A DNA stretch of 64,000 bases from Methylobacterium sp. J-030. Lineage in GTDB: Bacteria; Pseudomonadota; Alphaproteobacteria; Rhizobiales; Beijerinckiaceae. The notes beneath the pieces were generated by a model. It ran no database searches, was not told where the DNA came from, and was given only the letters and a program-made list of their open reading frames with translations. The position numbers and the translations under genes were made by a program. Shown here one piece after another: positions 1 to 9,122 of the stretch (position 1 is its first letter; every line of letters starts with the position of its first letter). The stretch is from NCBI RefSeq assembly GCF_022829545.1, contig NZ_JAKSYM010000321.1:1-64000 (forward strand), written 5' to 3'.

Positions 1-1011
<1,011 letters not shown>

Positions 1012-1037
1012 TCAAAGGGTTGGGACGGGTGATCCGA

Positions 1038-1328
1038 TCAGAGGGCGACGACGCCCATGATGTCGGATTCCTTCATGATCAGGAGGTCCTGACCGTCGAT
1101 CTTGACCTCGGTGCCGGACCACTTGCCGAACAGGACGCGGTCGCCCTTCTTGACGTCGAGCGGGTTGATGCGGCCGGTCTCGTCGCGGGCGCCGGGGCCG
1201 ACGGCGACGATCTCGCCCTCCTGCGGCTTCTCCTTGGCGGTATCCGGGATGATGATGCCGCCCTTGGTCTTCTCCTCGCTCTCGATGCGACGGACGACCA
1301 CGCGGTCGTGCAGCGGACGGAAGTTCAT
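1038..1328 (-). CDS. groES: Co-chaperonin GroES (10 kDa)
   Basis: The 96-residue lid of the GroEL chamber, of normal family length. It begins [14 protein letters not shown], then has the mobile loop [14 protein letters not shown] at about residues 23-36 that contacts GroEL, the roof-loop area [10 protein letters not shown], and the C-terminal strand ending DIMGVVAL. It is the first gene of the groESL operon. The promoter and CIRCE lie about 70-135 bp upstream, so it should be repressed by HrcA and released on heat shock. hrcA itself is not in the window. Confidence 0.97.
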   Translation of the reverse strand: MNFRPLHDRVVVRRIESEEKTKGGIIIPDTAKEKPQEGEIVAVGPGARDETGRINPLDVKKGDRVLFGKWSGTEVKIDGQDLLIMKESDIMGVVAL

Positions 1329-1398
1329 GAGCTGCCCTCTTGCTTCAGGTCTGGAGTTGGCGTTGAAGCGGCCGGCGGGACCGCCGCGAACTCGACTG

Positions 1399-1425
1399 TT
1401 AGCACTCTGTCTCGGCGAGTGCCAA
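1399..1425 (-). promoter_or_regulatory. CIRCE operator (HrcA site) of groESL
   Basis: TTAGCACTC, a 9-nt spacer, then GAGTGCCAA matches the CIRCE consensus TTAGCACTC-N9-GAGTGCTAA with one mismatch in the right arm. It lies a few bases downstream of the -10 box, where HrcA would block transcription start. The consensus is established knowledge; binding here is inferred. Confidence 0.95.
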
Positions 1426-1435
1426 AGACGGCCGC

Positions 1436-1464
1436 GAGATAGGCGCGGGCTGGTTCCGTGTCAA
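1436..1464 (-). promoter_or_regulatory. groESL promoter
   Basis: On the minus strand TTGACA (1464-1459), exactly 17 nt, then TATCTC (1441-1436). The -35 box is perfect for sigma-70, and the CTTGACA context also suits alphaproteobacterial sigma-32 promoters. The expected start falls near 1429, just before the CIRCE element. Confidence 0.8.
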
Positions 1465-1522
1465 GGCTGTCGCACCCCTCAAGCGGCCAAGCCTCCGTTC
1501 CCTCTCTGGAAAACCCGCTGCG

Positions 1523-2509
1523 ATGCTGAGCCTGCACGGTTCCGAAGGCCCGGTCGCGCCGGAGAGCGCACGCCTCGTCCCCCGCGACGCCGTCTGGCTC
1601 GATCTCAACGACCCGACCTCAGAGGAGGCGCGAGCCGTGGAGGAGGCGACCGGCCTGCGCGTGCCGTCCCGGGCCGCCCTGTCGGAGGTCGAGACGTCGA
1701 GCCGGCTCCGGCGGGTGAAGGGCGGCCTGTCGCTGTCCACACCGATGATCACCTTCGAGCGGAGCGAGTCGCAGCTGAAGCCCCTGGGCTTCCTGCTGAC
1801 CAAGGATCACCTCGTCACGGTGCGCTTCCACGAGCTGCGCGCCTTCGACTCCTCGGCCAAGCGGATCGCGGAGGGCGACGGCAGCACCACCCCGAGCGAG
1901 ATCTTCCTGGTCGTGCTGGAGGAGCTGGTCGACAGCCTCGCGGACTCGCTGGAGGACATGGCCTCGGAGCTGGATTCCCTCTCGACCCGGATCTTCGACT
2001 TCGACGTGCGTGGCGCGGGCCGTGATCGGCTGGAAAGCCCGCCGCCCCGGCGCCGCGACCTCGCCCTCCGCCGGATCCTGCGCGGGATCAGCAACCGCGG
2101 GAAGGTGCTGGGCAAGATCCGCGCGAGCCTGCTCGGGCTGGAGCGGATCGTCCCGTTCGTCTCCGCGGCCTGCGACGGCCTCGGACTGCCCGACGATGGC
2201 CGATTCGACACGATCCGGCGGGACATCGAATCGCTCGACGAGTTCGAGACGCGGCTCGCCGAGAACGTGCAGTTCCTGCTCGATGCGGCGCTCGGCCTGA
2301 TCAACATCGAGCAGAACAACGTCTTCCGCGTGCTCACCGTCGTATCGGTGGTGGGCGTGCCGCCGACCCTGATCGCCTCCATGTACGGCATGAACTTCAA
2401 GCACATGCCGGAACTCGACTGGACCTACGGTTATCCCTATGCCCTCGCTCTCATCCTCGTGAGCGCGCTCGCGCCGATCGTGTATTTTCGGATGCGCGGA
2501 TGGTTTTGA
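1523..2509 (+). CDS. CorA-family magnesium/divalent metal transporter
   Basis: A 328-residue inner-membrane CorA-type channel for Mg2+ or a related divalent ion. The large cytoplasmic N-terminal funnel (about residues 1-260) carries acidic helices such as EELVDSLADSLEDMASELDSL. Two C-terminal membrane helices follow. The first ends in the signature YGMNF, the GMN selectivity motif; the second precedes the basic tail RMRGWF, which faces the cytoplasm. Length fits the family (about 315-330). It is divergent from groES with 194 bp between starts. Distinguishing CorA from ZntB by sequence alone is uncertain, so no symbol is given. Confidence 0.88.
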   Translation: MLSLHGSEGPVAPESARLVPRDAVWLDLNDPTSEEARAVEEATGLRVPSRAALSEVETSSRLRRVKGGLSLSTPMITFERSESQLKPLGFLLTKDHLVTVRFHELRAFDSSAKRIAEGDGSTTPSEIFLVVLEELVDSLADSLEDMASELDSLSTRIFDFDVRGAGRDRLESPPPRRRDLALRRILRGISNRGKVLGKIRASLLGLERIVPFVSAACDGLGLPDDGRFDTIRRDIESLDEFETRLAENVQFLLDAALGLINIEQNNVFRVLTVVSVVGVPPTLIASMYGMNFKHMPELDWTYGYPYALALILVSALAPIVYFRMRGWF

Positions 2510-2657
2510 TCTCGCGTTCTATATCTCTTTTATGGACCAATTTAATTTATATGAATATAAATAATAGCTACACGATCTTGTCAGTGCTGTAATCAAATTA
2601 CGGGACTATCTGATTTAAGAATTGGAATTTACCCTGACCCAGATTATGGCCCATCTT
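2510..2657. other. AT-rich intergenic patch
   Basis: This stretch is strikingly richer in A+T than the rest of the window, with runs of TTTAATTTATATGAATATA type. No gene or clear terminator hairpin is seen. It probably holds the promoter of the chemoreceptor at 2716. Confidence 0.5.
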
Positions 2658-2676
2658 TTAGCATTCGTTTAACCAT
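2658..2676 (+). promoter_or_regulatory. Putative CtrA-type box upstream of chemoreceptor
   Basis: TTAG, 7 nt, TTAACCAT. This is one base from the TTAA-N7-TTAAC consensus of the alphaproteobacterial cell-cycle regulator CtrA and ends 40 bp before the MCP start. Function is inferred from the match and position only. Confidence 0.5.
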
Positions 2677-2715
2677 CACCTGCCTCATATCTGTGTGCAG
2701 GTGGCGGGCACAGAT

Positions 2716-4176
2716 ATGTTCAAGCGATCGACGTACAGTGAGTCCGAGGCGAAGATCGAAGCCCTCGATCGATCACTTGCAATCATCGAATTTTCGATGG
2801 ACGGAAATATTATTCGTGCGAACGAGAACTTTCTTCGGGTTATGAAATTCTCGCTCGATGAACTCGCGAACAAACATCACCGCTTATTCGTTGATGAAGA
2901 GCAGTCGAAATCCGCGGAGTACGCGGCGTTCTGGACGAAGCTGAAGCAGGGGCAGTACGTGACCGGCGAGTTCCTGCGCCTCGACAGGAACAAGGACCCG
3001 GTCTGGCTCGAAGCCACCTACAACCCGATCCTCGACCGGTCAGGCAAGCCCGTGAAGGTCGTGAAGTTCGCGAGCGATATCTCGCAGAAGAAGAAGCAGA
3101 TCGACCGGCTGGTGTGGATGATCGACAATATGCCGGTCGCGGTGATGACCGCCGATCCGCGCGACAATTTTCGGATCGACTACCTGAATCAGACATCGCG
3201 CAAGACCCTCGGACCGCTGGAGCAATATCTCCCGATCAAGATCGACGAGATGCTGGAGAACTCGTTCGACGTGTTCCACAAGAACCCGCATCACCAGCGT
3301 TCGATGCTGGCGGATGCGAGCCGCCTGCCGCACCGGACCAAGATCAAGGTCGGGCCCGAGACGCTCGATCTGCAGGTCACCGCCGTCAACGATGAGAAGG
3401 GGAACTACATCGGGCCGATGCTGACCTGGGCCGTCGTCACGGCGCAGGTCCAGATGTCCTCCGAGGTCACACGGGTGGTCGATGCGGTCGGATCGGCGAT
3501 CCACGAGATGCAGCAATCGGCCGAAGGGCTCACGCACTCGGCCGATTCCGCGCGGCAGAAGGCGACTTCCGTGGCGGCGACCTCGGAGCAGATGAACGAG
3601 GCGATCCAGGAAATTTCCGGGCAGGTCGGGCGCGTGTCGGAGCGGGCCCAGCAGATCGCCACCCAGGCCGAAACCACCGACGCGACGATGCGGCAGCTCG
3701 CCGAGAACGCGCGCAAGGTCGACGCCGTGGTCGGCATGATCAAGTCGATCGCCGATCAGACCAACCTGCTGGCGCTCAACGCCACGATCGAGGCGGCCCG
3801 GGCCGGTGTGGCGGGACGCGGCTTCGCGGTCGTGGCCAGCGAGGTCAAGGCGCTGGCGGAGCAGACCGCCAAGGCCACGGGTGAGATCACCCAGCAGGTC
3901 TCGGCGATCCAGAGCGCGACCGGCGACGCGGTCGGCGCCATCGAGATGATCACCGCGGCCGTCGGCGAGCTGTCCAAGCTGACGCTGGCCATGGCGAGCG
4001 CCGTGGAGGAGCAGGCGGTCTCGACCCACGAGATGTCGGGCAACATCAGCGGCGTCTCGCAGGCGGCGAACGCGACCGGCCAGTTCGCTGAAGCGGTCCG
4101 GGGCATCGCCGGACGCCTGGCCGGCCATTCGTCCAGCCTGTCGGAGAGTGTGAACCGCTTCATGAAGACGGCCTGA
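2716..4176 (+). CDS. Soluble PAS-domain methyl-accepting chemotaxis protein
   Basis: A 486-residue cytoplasmic chemoreceptor that would signal to CheA/CheW. It has no membrane helix or signal peptide. A PAS domain (about residues 15-120, with HHRLF and [11 protein letters not shown]) is followed by a second, more divergent PAS-like region (about 125-240). The C-terminal signalling coiled coil contains the receptor tip [18 protein letters not shown] and then [18 protein letters not shown]. The in-frame ATG at 2695 is possible, but [13 protein letters not shown] from 2716 mirrors the [13 protein letters not shown] start of the second MCP at 39555, so 2716 is preferred. The first 60 or so codons are AT-richer than the rest. 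The architecture resembles BdlA/Aer-like energy or redox sensors; the ligand is unknown. Confidence 0.9.
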   Translation: MFKRSTYSESEAKIEALDRSLAIIEFSMDGNIIRANENFLRVMKFSLDELANKHHRLFVDEEQSKSAEYAAFWTKLKQGQYVTGEFLRLDRNKDPVWLEATYNPILDRSGKPVKVVKFASDISQKKKQIDRLVWMIDNMPVAVMTADPRDNFRIDYLNQTSRKTLGPLEQYLPIKIDEMLENSFDVFHKNPHHQRSMLADASRLPHRTKIKVGPETLDLQVTAVNDEKGNYIGPMLTWAVVTAQVQMSSEVTRVVDAVGSAIHEMQQSAEGLTHSADSARQKATSVAATSEQMNEAIQEISGQVGRVSERAQQIATQAETTDATMRQLAENARKVDAVVGMIKSIADQTNLLALNATIEAARAGVAGRGFAVVASEVKALAEQTAKATGEITQQVSAIQSATGDAVGAIEMITAAVGELSKLTLAMASAVEEQAVSTHEMSGNISGVSQAANATGQFAEAVRGIAGRLAGHSSSLSESVNRFMKTA

Positions 4177-4193
4177 TCCGGCTGGCCCGGCGC

Positions 4194-4907
4194 TCAGTCC
4201 CGGGCGAGCTGCGCCCGGCCGATGGCGAAGACCCGCCCGTCTCCCATAAGGTGGGCGGTGAAGCCCTTCGGAAACAGGCCTTCGATCGCCTTATCACGGA
4301 CGTTCAGGCCGCCCGCATAGGCGCCGAAGGCCGGCATCACCAGCCGCGATCCGTCCGTGACGAAGCAGCGGCGGCGCACCGCCCGGCCGCGCATCGCGAC
4401 CTTGCCGCAGGGATGGAGGTGGCCGGCGACCTCCCCGGGTGCCCCGCCCGCGCTCGGCTCGTGGCGCAGGAGCAGGCCGCCGAGCGTCAGCGCGTCGGCG
4501 TAGCGGCCGCCGACGCCTTCGCTGACCGCGGCATCGTGGTTCCCGGCGATCCAGACCCAGTCCCGGCCCTCTTGAAGGGCCGCCACCAGGGCGCGGTCAC
4601 CTGGCTCCATGCGCTCCGGTCCCCGTGCGTCGTGAAACGAATCGCCGAGCGCGACCACCCGGGCGGGATCGTGCCGCACCACCGCCTCGTGCAGGCAGGC
4701 CAGGGTCTCGCGGGTGTCGTAGGGCGGCAGGAACTGGCCGGAGCGCACCGCGTAGGACGAGCCCTTCTCCAGGTGGAGATCGGACACGATCAGCGTCCGA
4801 TGCTCCGGCAGCCAAAGGCCGCCGCACAGGTCGAGCACCAGGGTCTCGCCCGCGAGTTGAAGGGTCGGGTGCTTGTGAGTCTTCTCGAGTCGCAGGCCGG
4901 CCGCCAA
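4194..4907 (-). CDS. pdeM: Ligase-associated DNA damage response endonuclease PdeM
   Basis: A metallophosphoesterase of about 237 residues from the bacterial DNA-repair set associated with an ATP-dependent DNA ligase. All metal motifs are visible: SDLHLEKGSS, ALGDSFHD, AGNHD and GHLHP. No ATG lies near the conserved start in frame. A TTG at 4907 gives MAAGLRLEKTHKH and a normal length; a CTG overlapping the helicase stop near 4951 is the alternative. It lies directly downstream of the helicase gene and is probably translated from the same mRNA. The open frame continues upstream to 5345, but that stretch overlaps the helicase and looks like arginine-rich shadow sequence. Family identity is strong; the start is uncertain. 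Confidence 0.88.
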   Translation of the reverse strand: MAAGLRLEKTHKHPTLQLAGETLVLDLCGGLWLPEHRTLIVSDLHLEKGSSYAVRSGQFLPPYDTRETLACLHEAVVRHDPARVVALGDSFHDARGPERMEPGDRALVAALQEGRDWVWIAGNHDAAVSEGVGGRYADALTLGGLLLRHEPSAGGAPGEVAGHLHPCGKVAMRGRAVRRRCFVTDGSRLVMPAFGAYAGGLNVRDKAIEGLFPKGFTAHLMGDGRVFAIGRAQLARD

Positions 4908-4948
4908 GATCGCATCCTCGGTGTCGTCGGGGGAGGGCGGATCGACGG

Positions 4949-7486
4949 TCAGGACAGGGCCTCTTGAAGAAGCTCCGCCTCGGCCTCGGCCAGGATCTCG
5001 TCGGCCCCCTCGCCGTAGACCCGCTCGCGCCCGATCTCGAGCATCACGGATACGGAGAGCGGCGAGACCCGGTCGAGAGACCTGTAAGTGATTCGCCCCT
5101 GGATGCGCTCTAGCATCATGCCGAGGCGCCTCACGTCGAGGAGTCCGGTTGCCGCATCCTGCCGCGCGGCCCGGAGCAGCAGGTGGTCGGGCTGGTGCTT
5201 GCGCAGCACGTCGTAGATCAGGTCGGTGGAGATCGTGACCTGGCGGCCGGATTTTTTTTGACCGGGGTGATGGCGTTCGATCAACCCTGCAATCACGGCA
5301 CATTGCCGGAACGTACGCTTCATCATCGCGGATTCGTCGAGCCAAGCCTCCAGATCGTCGCCGAGCATGTCGACCGCGAACAGGTCGCCGATGAAATCCG
5401 GATCGATCGCGGCGCGCTCGGAGACGTCGCGGGTCGACCAGATGGCGATGCCGTAATCGTTGGCCGCGAAGCCGAGCGGCCGCAGGCCGGCGCGTTCCAG
5501 GCGGCGGGTCAGCAGCATGCCGAGCGTCTGGTGCGCGAGGCGGCCCTCGAACGGGAACGCGGTGAGGTAGTGGCGCTTAGCCCGGGGAAAGGTCTCGACG
5601 AGGAGGTCGCGCTCCCCCGGCAGGACCGAGCGGCGGCGCTGTTGCAGCAGGTATTGGCCGATCTGCTCGGGCAGGCGGTCCCACGCGAACGGGTCGGCGA
5701 TCAGCGCCCGCACCCGGGCCGCCAAAAAGGTCGAGAGCGGGAATTTCGCCCCCGCATAGGAGGGGATCGCCGGGTCGGTGCCGGGCGGCGCGCGGGTGAC
5801 GAGACACTCGTCCTCGGCGAGCCCCTCGAAGCGCAGGGTCTCGCCCGCGAACAGGAAGGTGTCGCCCACCGTCAAGGTCTCGGCGAACTCGTCCTCGATC
5901 TCGCCGAGCACCCGGCCGGTCTTGGGCAGGACCGTGCCGGGTTTTCCGCGGAGCGTCCGGCCGAGGCGCACTCGCACGCGGGCCGCCTCGACGATCGTGC
6001 CGACATTCATCCGATAGGCCTGGGCGGTGCGGGCATCGCGCACGCGCCAGAGACCGTCCGGGCCGCGCAGGATCTTGGCGAAGCGCTCGTAGGCGCGCAG
6101 CGCATAGCCGCCGGTGGCGACGTAATCGACCACCTGCTCGAACGATTCCCACGTGAGCCCGGCATAGGGCACGGCCGAGACGATCTCGTCGTAGAGGTCG
6201 AGCGGATCGAAGGCGTCGGCGCAGGCCATGCCGAGGACGTGCTGGGCGAGCACGTCGAGGGCGCCCTGGCGGGCGTCGGGGGTGTCCTGGGCGGCCTCCT
6301 CGACGGCGTCGAGGGCCGCCTGGCATTCCAGCATCTCGAACCGGTTGCCCGGGACGAGGTAGGCCTTCGAGGGCTCGTCCATCCGGTGGTTGGCCCGGCC
6401 GATCCGCTGCATGATCCGGCTCGCCCCCTTCGGCGCGCCGACATTGACCACGAGGTCGACGTCGCCCCAGTCGATGCCGAGGTCGAGGGTGGCGGTGCAG
6501 ACGATCGCCCGCAATTGCCCCGCCGCCATTGCGGCCTCGACCCGGCGGCGCTGCTGGGCGTCCAGCGAGCCGTGGTGGATCGCGATCGGCAGCGCGTCCT
6601 CGTTGAGCCGCCACAGCTCCTGGAAGGTGTACTCGGCCTGAAGGCGGGTGTTGACGAAGACCAGCGTGGTCCGGTGCTCTTTGATCAGCTCGTAGATCGC
6701 CGGCATCGAGTGCCAGGCTGTGTGGCCGGAGATCGGCAGGGCGCGGCCGAGGTCGAGCATGCGCAGATCGGCCTTAGCACCGCCCGACACGGTCACGAGG
6801 TCGGCCATGGGCGGCGTGTTTTTCCCTCCCCCCCCTGCGGGGGGAGGGGGAAGCGGCCCCTGCGGCACCAGATACTTCCGCAGTTCATCGGGCTCGCGCA
6901 CCGTCGCCGAGAGTCCGACCGCCGCAAGCCCCGGGCTCAGCCGGTGCAGACGGGCCAGCGCCAGAGAGAGCAGATCGCCGCGCTTCGACGTCACCAGGGC
7001 GTGCAGCTCGTCCAGGATCACGCAGCGCAATCCGGAAAAGAAATCCGCCGCCTCGCGGTGGGCGATCAGCAGCGCGAGCTGCTCGGGGGTGGTCAGCAGG
7101 ATGTCGGGCGGGCGGCTGATCTGGCGGGTGCGCTTGTGGGCCGGCGTATCGCCGGTCCGGGTCTCGACGCGCACCGGCAGGGCCATCTCGGCGATCGGCG
7201 CGTCGAGGTTCCGGGCGATGTCGACCGCCAGCGCCTTCAACGGCGAGACGTAGAGGGTATGAAGGCCCTTCGGCTTCAGCGGCTGCGGCCCGCGCTCCGA
7301 CAGAGCAACGAGGCTCGGCAGGAATCCGGCGAGCGTCTTGCCGGCCCCGGTCGGCGCCACGAGCAGGGCCGAGCGGCCTTCTCCGGCGATCCGCAGGAGA
7401 TCGAGCTGATGCGGCCGGGGCGCCCAGCCGCGACCGGCGAACCACGCCCGGAACCGCTCCGGCAGGATCTCCGCCGGGTCGCTCAG
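4949..7486 (-). CDS. Ligase-associated DExH-box helicase (Lhr-like)
   Basis: An SF2 helicase of about 845 residues, partner of PdeM in DNA-damage response. Motifs in order: HQLDLLRIA (Q-like), APTGAGKT (Walker A), TTPEQLALL, LDELHAL (DExH box), SATV, VFVNTRLQAEYTF, ATLDLGIDWGDVD, and QRIGRANHR (motif VI, arginine fingers). The conserved N-terminus (PERFRAWFAGRGW) has no ATG in frame ahead of it. The best start is a CTG at 7486 overlapping the TGA of the hydrolase gene, so coupled translation is likely. A proline/glycine-rich insert (PLPPPPAGGGGKNTPP), encoded by a palindrome at 6824-6850, interrupts the protein between the ATPase core and motif IV. No ligase or exonuclease gene of the set is nearby. 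Confidence 0.9.
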   Translation of the reverse strand: MSDPAEILPERFRAWFAGRGWAPRPHQLDLLRIAGEGRSALLVAPTGAGKTLAGFLPSLVALSERGPQPLKPKGLHTLYVSPLKALAVDIARNLDAPIAEMALPVRVETRTGDTPAHKRTRQISRPPDILLTTPEQLALLIAHREAADFFSGLRCVILDELHALVTSKRGDLLSLALARLHRLSPGLAAVGLSATVREPDELRKYLVPQGPLPPPPAGGGGKNTPPMADLVTVSGGAKADLRMLDLGRALPISGHTAWHSMPAIYELIKEHRTTLVFVNTRLQAEYTFQELWRLNEDALPIAIHHGSLDAQQRRRVEAAMAAGQLRAIVCTATLDLGIDWGDVDLVVNVGAPKGASRIMQRIGRANHRMDEPSKAYLVPGNRFEMLECQAALDAVEEAAQDTPDARQGALDVLAQHVLGMACADAFDPLDLYDEIVSAVPYAGLTWESFEQVVDYVATGGYALRAYERFAKILRGPDGLWRVRDARTAQAYRMNVGTIVEAARVRVRLGRTLRGKPGTVLPKTGRVLGEIEDEFAETLTVGDTFLFAGETLRFEGLAEDECLVTRAPPGTDPAIPSYAGAKFPLSTFLAARVRALIADPFAWDRLPEQIGQYLLQQRRRSVLPGERDLLVETFPRAKRHYLTAFPFEGRLAHQTLGMLLTRRLERAGLRPLGFAANDYGIAIWSTRDVSERAAIDPDFIGDLFAVDMLGDDLEAWLDESAMMKRTFRQCAVIAGLIERHHPGQKKSGRQVTISTDLIYDVLRKHQPDHLLLRAARQDAATGLLDVRRLGMMLERIQGRITYRSLDRVSPLSVSVMLEIGRERVYGEGADEILAEAEAELLQEALS
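6824..6850. repeat. GC-rich palindrome read in frame inside the helicase
   Basis: A run of CCCTCCCCCCC, then TGC, then GGGGGGAGGGGG forms a near-perfect hairpin like the REP-like elements found between genes at 12007 and 43881. Here it lies in the coding sequence and adds about 16 Pro/Gly-rich residues without breaking the frame. Confidence 0.7.
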
Positions 7487-8439
7487 GCGAGGGCCATCAG
7501 GAAGCGGTCGATCAGCTCCAGCGCCCGCTCGCTCATCGGGCTCGGATAGCGGGCGAAGACGTGGCAGCCGCCGGGATAGATCGCGGTGTGGCCGCCATTC
7601 CCCGCGGCCGCCCACCGCCCCGACATGTAGAGCGTGTCGTCGAGCAGCGGGTCCCGGGTGCCGATCGTGAATAGGGCGGGCGGCAGGCCCTTCAGCTCGG
7701 CGTAGATCGGCGACACGTCCGGCCGGCGCCGGTCGATCCCCTCGCGCACGTAGCCGTCGGCGAAGTTGGTGAGGTCGCGGGTGTTCACCACCAAGCGCTC
7801 CTCGCCCCAGTTGCGCACGGACGGGGTGAGGCCCAGGTCGAAGAACCCGGCATTGAGGTTGGCGCCCCGGAACGCCCGCGGCAGATTGTGCTTGTCGCGC
7901 AGCCGCAGCAGCACCATCACGGCGAGGTGAGCGCCCACGGACTCGCCTCCGATGGTGAGCGCGTGGACGCCGAACTCGGCCCTTCCGGGGCCCGCGAGCC
8001 ACAGGGCCGCCGCCTCGCAATCGAGCAGGGCGGCCGGATAGGGATGCTCGGGGGCGAGCCGGTATTCCACCGACAGGGCGACGAAGCCGCAGGCATCGGC
8101 GATCCGCTCCAGCCAGGGATCCTGCTCGTCCGCCGCACCCCAGACCCAGCCGCCCCGGTGGACGTGCAGGTAGGCGCCCCGGAGCTTCGTGCCGGCCCTG
8201 GGCCTGATCACCCGGAGCCTGAGCGGGCCGCCGGGCCCGTCGATCGTCAACCATTCGGCACGGGCGCTGTGCGGCATCGCGGGGGCGGCCTTCGTCCCCG
8301 CCCGACGGCGTTCACGCACCTCCGCGATCGACAGCGACCAGGGATCGGGCAGCGCCGCATGGGCGGCCACTATCTCGGCGTTCAGCCGGGTGGTCTCGGG
8401 ATCGATCGTCGCCGGATCGAACAGGGCGTGGTCGATCAT
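7483..8439 (-). CDS. Alpha/beta hydrolase (HSL-type esterase)
   Basis: A 318-residue cytoplasmic serine hydrolase of the hormone-sensitive-lipase-like group. The nucleophile elbow GESVGAH (GxSxG) is present, followed by the Asp region IGTRDPLLDD and the catalytic His in GGCHVFARYP. The oxyanion-hole motif is HRGGW instead of the usual HGGGW. The ATG at 8439 gives MIDHALFDPATIDPETTRLN; the frame stays open upstream to 8664, but that part has no conserved look. Its stop overlaps the likely helicase start, placing it first in an operon with helicase and pdeM. Substrate unknown. Confidence 0.85.
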   Translation of the reverse strand: MIDHALFDPATIDPETTRLNAEIVAAHAALPDPWSLSIAEVRERRRAGTKAAPAMPHSARAEWLTIDGPGGPLRLRVIRPRAGTKLRGAYLHVHRGGWVWGAADEQDPWLERIADACGFVALSVEYRLAPEHPYPAALLDCEAAALWLAGPGRAEFGVHALTIGGESVGAHLAVMVLLRLRDKHNLPRAFRGANLNAGFFDLGLTPSVRNWGEERLVVNTRDLTNFADGYVREGIDRRRPDVSPIYAELKGLPPALFTIGTRDPLLDDTLYMSGRWAAAGNGGHTAIYPGGCHVFARYPSPMSERALELIDRFLMALA

Positions 8440-8717
8440 CGTGTGTCTGGTCCCGTCAACACGTCTCATCCCTCGGACAACGTCCGGCCCCGGCATGTCG
8501 CCCCTTGGCCTTACGCGGCGCGCCGGAAATGTTTCCGGCTGCGTTTCCCGCGGCGCCGGACATCTTGGCGCGATCATCGCGGCTTGCCATCTCGGGTGCG
8601 CGGGAGAAATCAGCCAACGCTCGATCGCCCCACGGGTTTCGATGCGGTGTGACGCAGCGGCCACGGTTCCGCCCGCTTCATCGCTGATCGAACGGCGTTC
8701 GGTTTCACGAGGACACG

Positions 8718-9071
8718 ATGCTCGTCGATCATCAGCGGCACCGGCGGGACGACGCGCAGCACGGAATGCCGCCGGGCACCTACGGCTCGGACTCCGATCG
8801 GCGGCGCGACTCGGCGCTTCGGCGCTTCCTCGGCGGCTCGCCCGCCGGCGTGTTCCTGCGCCTTCTGTTCCTGTCGATCCTGGTCGGCGCCTTCCTGTCG
8901 ATGCTCGGCCTGACGCCGGGCCGGCTGTTCTGGCATCTCTACGACTCGACCCGGGCGCTGCTGGAGGTCGGCCTCGCCTCGCTGCACGATTTCGGCGGCT
9001 GGATCGTCGCGGGGGCGGTCGTAGTCGTGCCGCTCTGGCTCATCGCCCGCCTCTTCGCCGTCTCGCGCTGA
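8718..9071 (+). CDS. Small inner-membrane protein, DUF6460-like
   Basis: A 117-residue protein. The first 33 residues are polar and charged (RRDDAQHG, SDSDRRRD). The membrane part starts RRFLGGSPAGVFLRLLFLSILVG, a first helix, and ends with a second helix (GWIVAGAVVVVPLWLIARL). This pattern resembles the alphaproteobacterial DUF6460 family as I recall it; function unknown. ATG at 8718 follows ACGAGGAC as ribosome site. It precedes the MATE gene by 51 bp and may be co-transcribed. Confidence 0.7.
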   Translation: MLVDHQRHRRDDAQHGMPPGTYGSDSDRRRDSALRRFLGGSPAGVFLRLLFLSILVGAFLSMLGLTPGRLFWHLYDSTRALLEVGLASLHDFGGWIVAGAVVVVPLWLIARLFAVSR

Positions 9072-9122
9072 CCGGCAGCCCGCGCGGGTTCACGAATCGT
9101 TCGCGTCGGTTAAGCTCGCGGC

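Noticed and set aside
5183-7549. Long plus-strand open frame over the helicase
   Set aside because: It is antisense to clear helicase motifs and is rich in Arg/Gly/Ala without any domain; a shadow frame caused by high GC.
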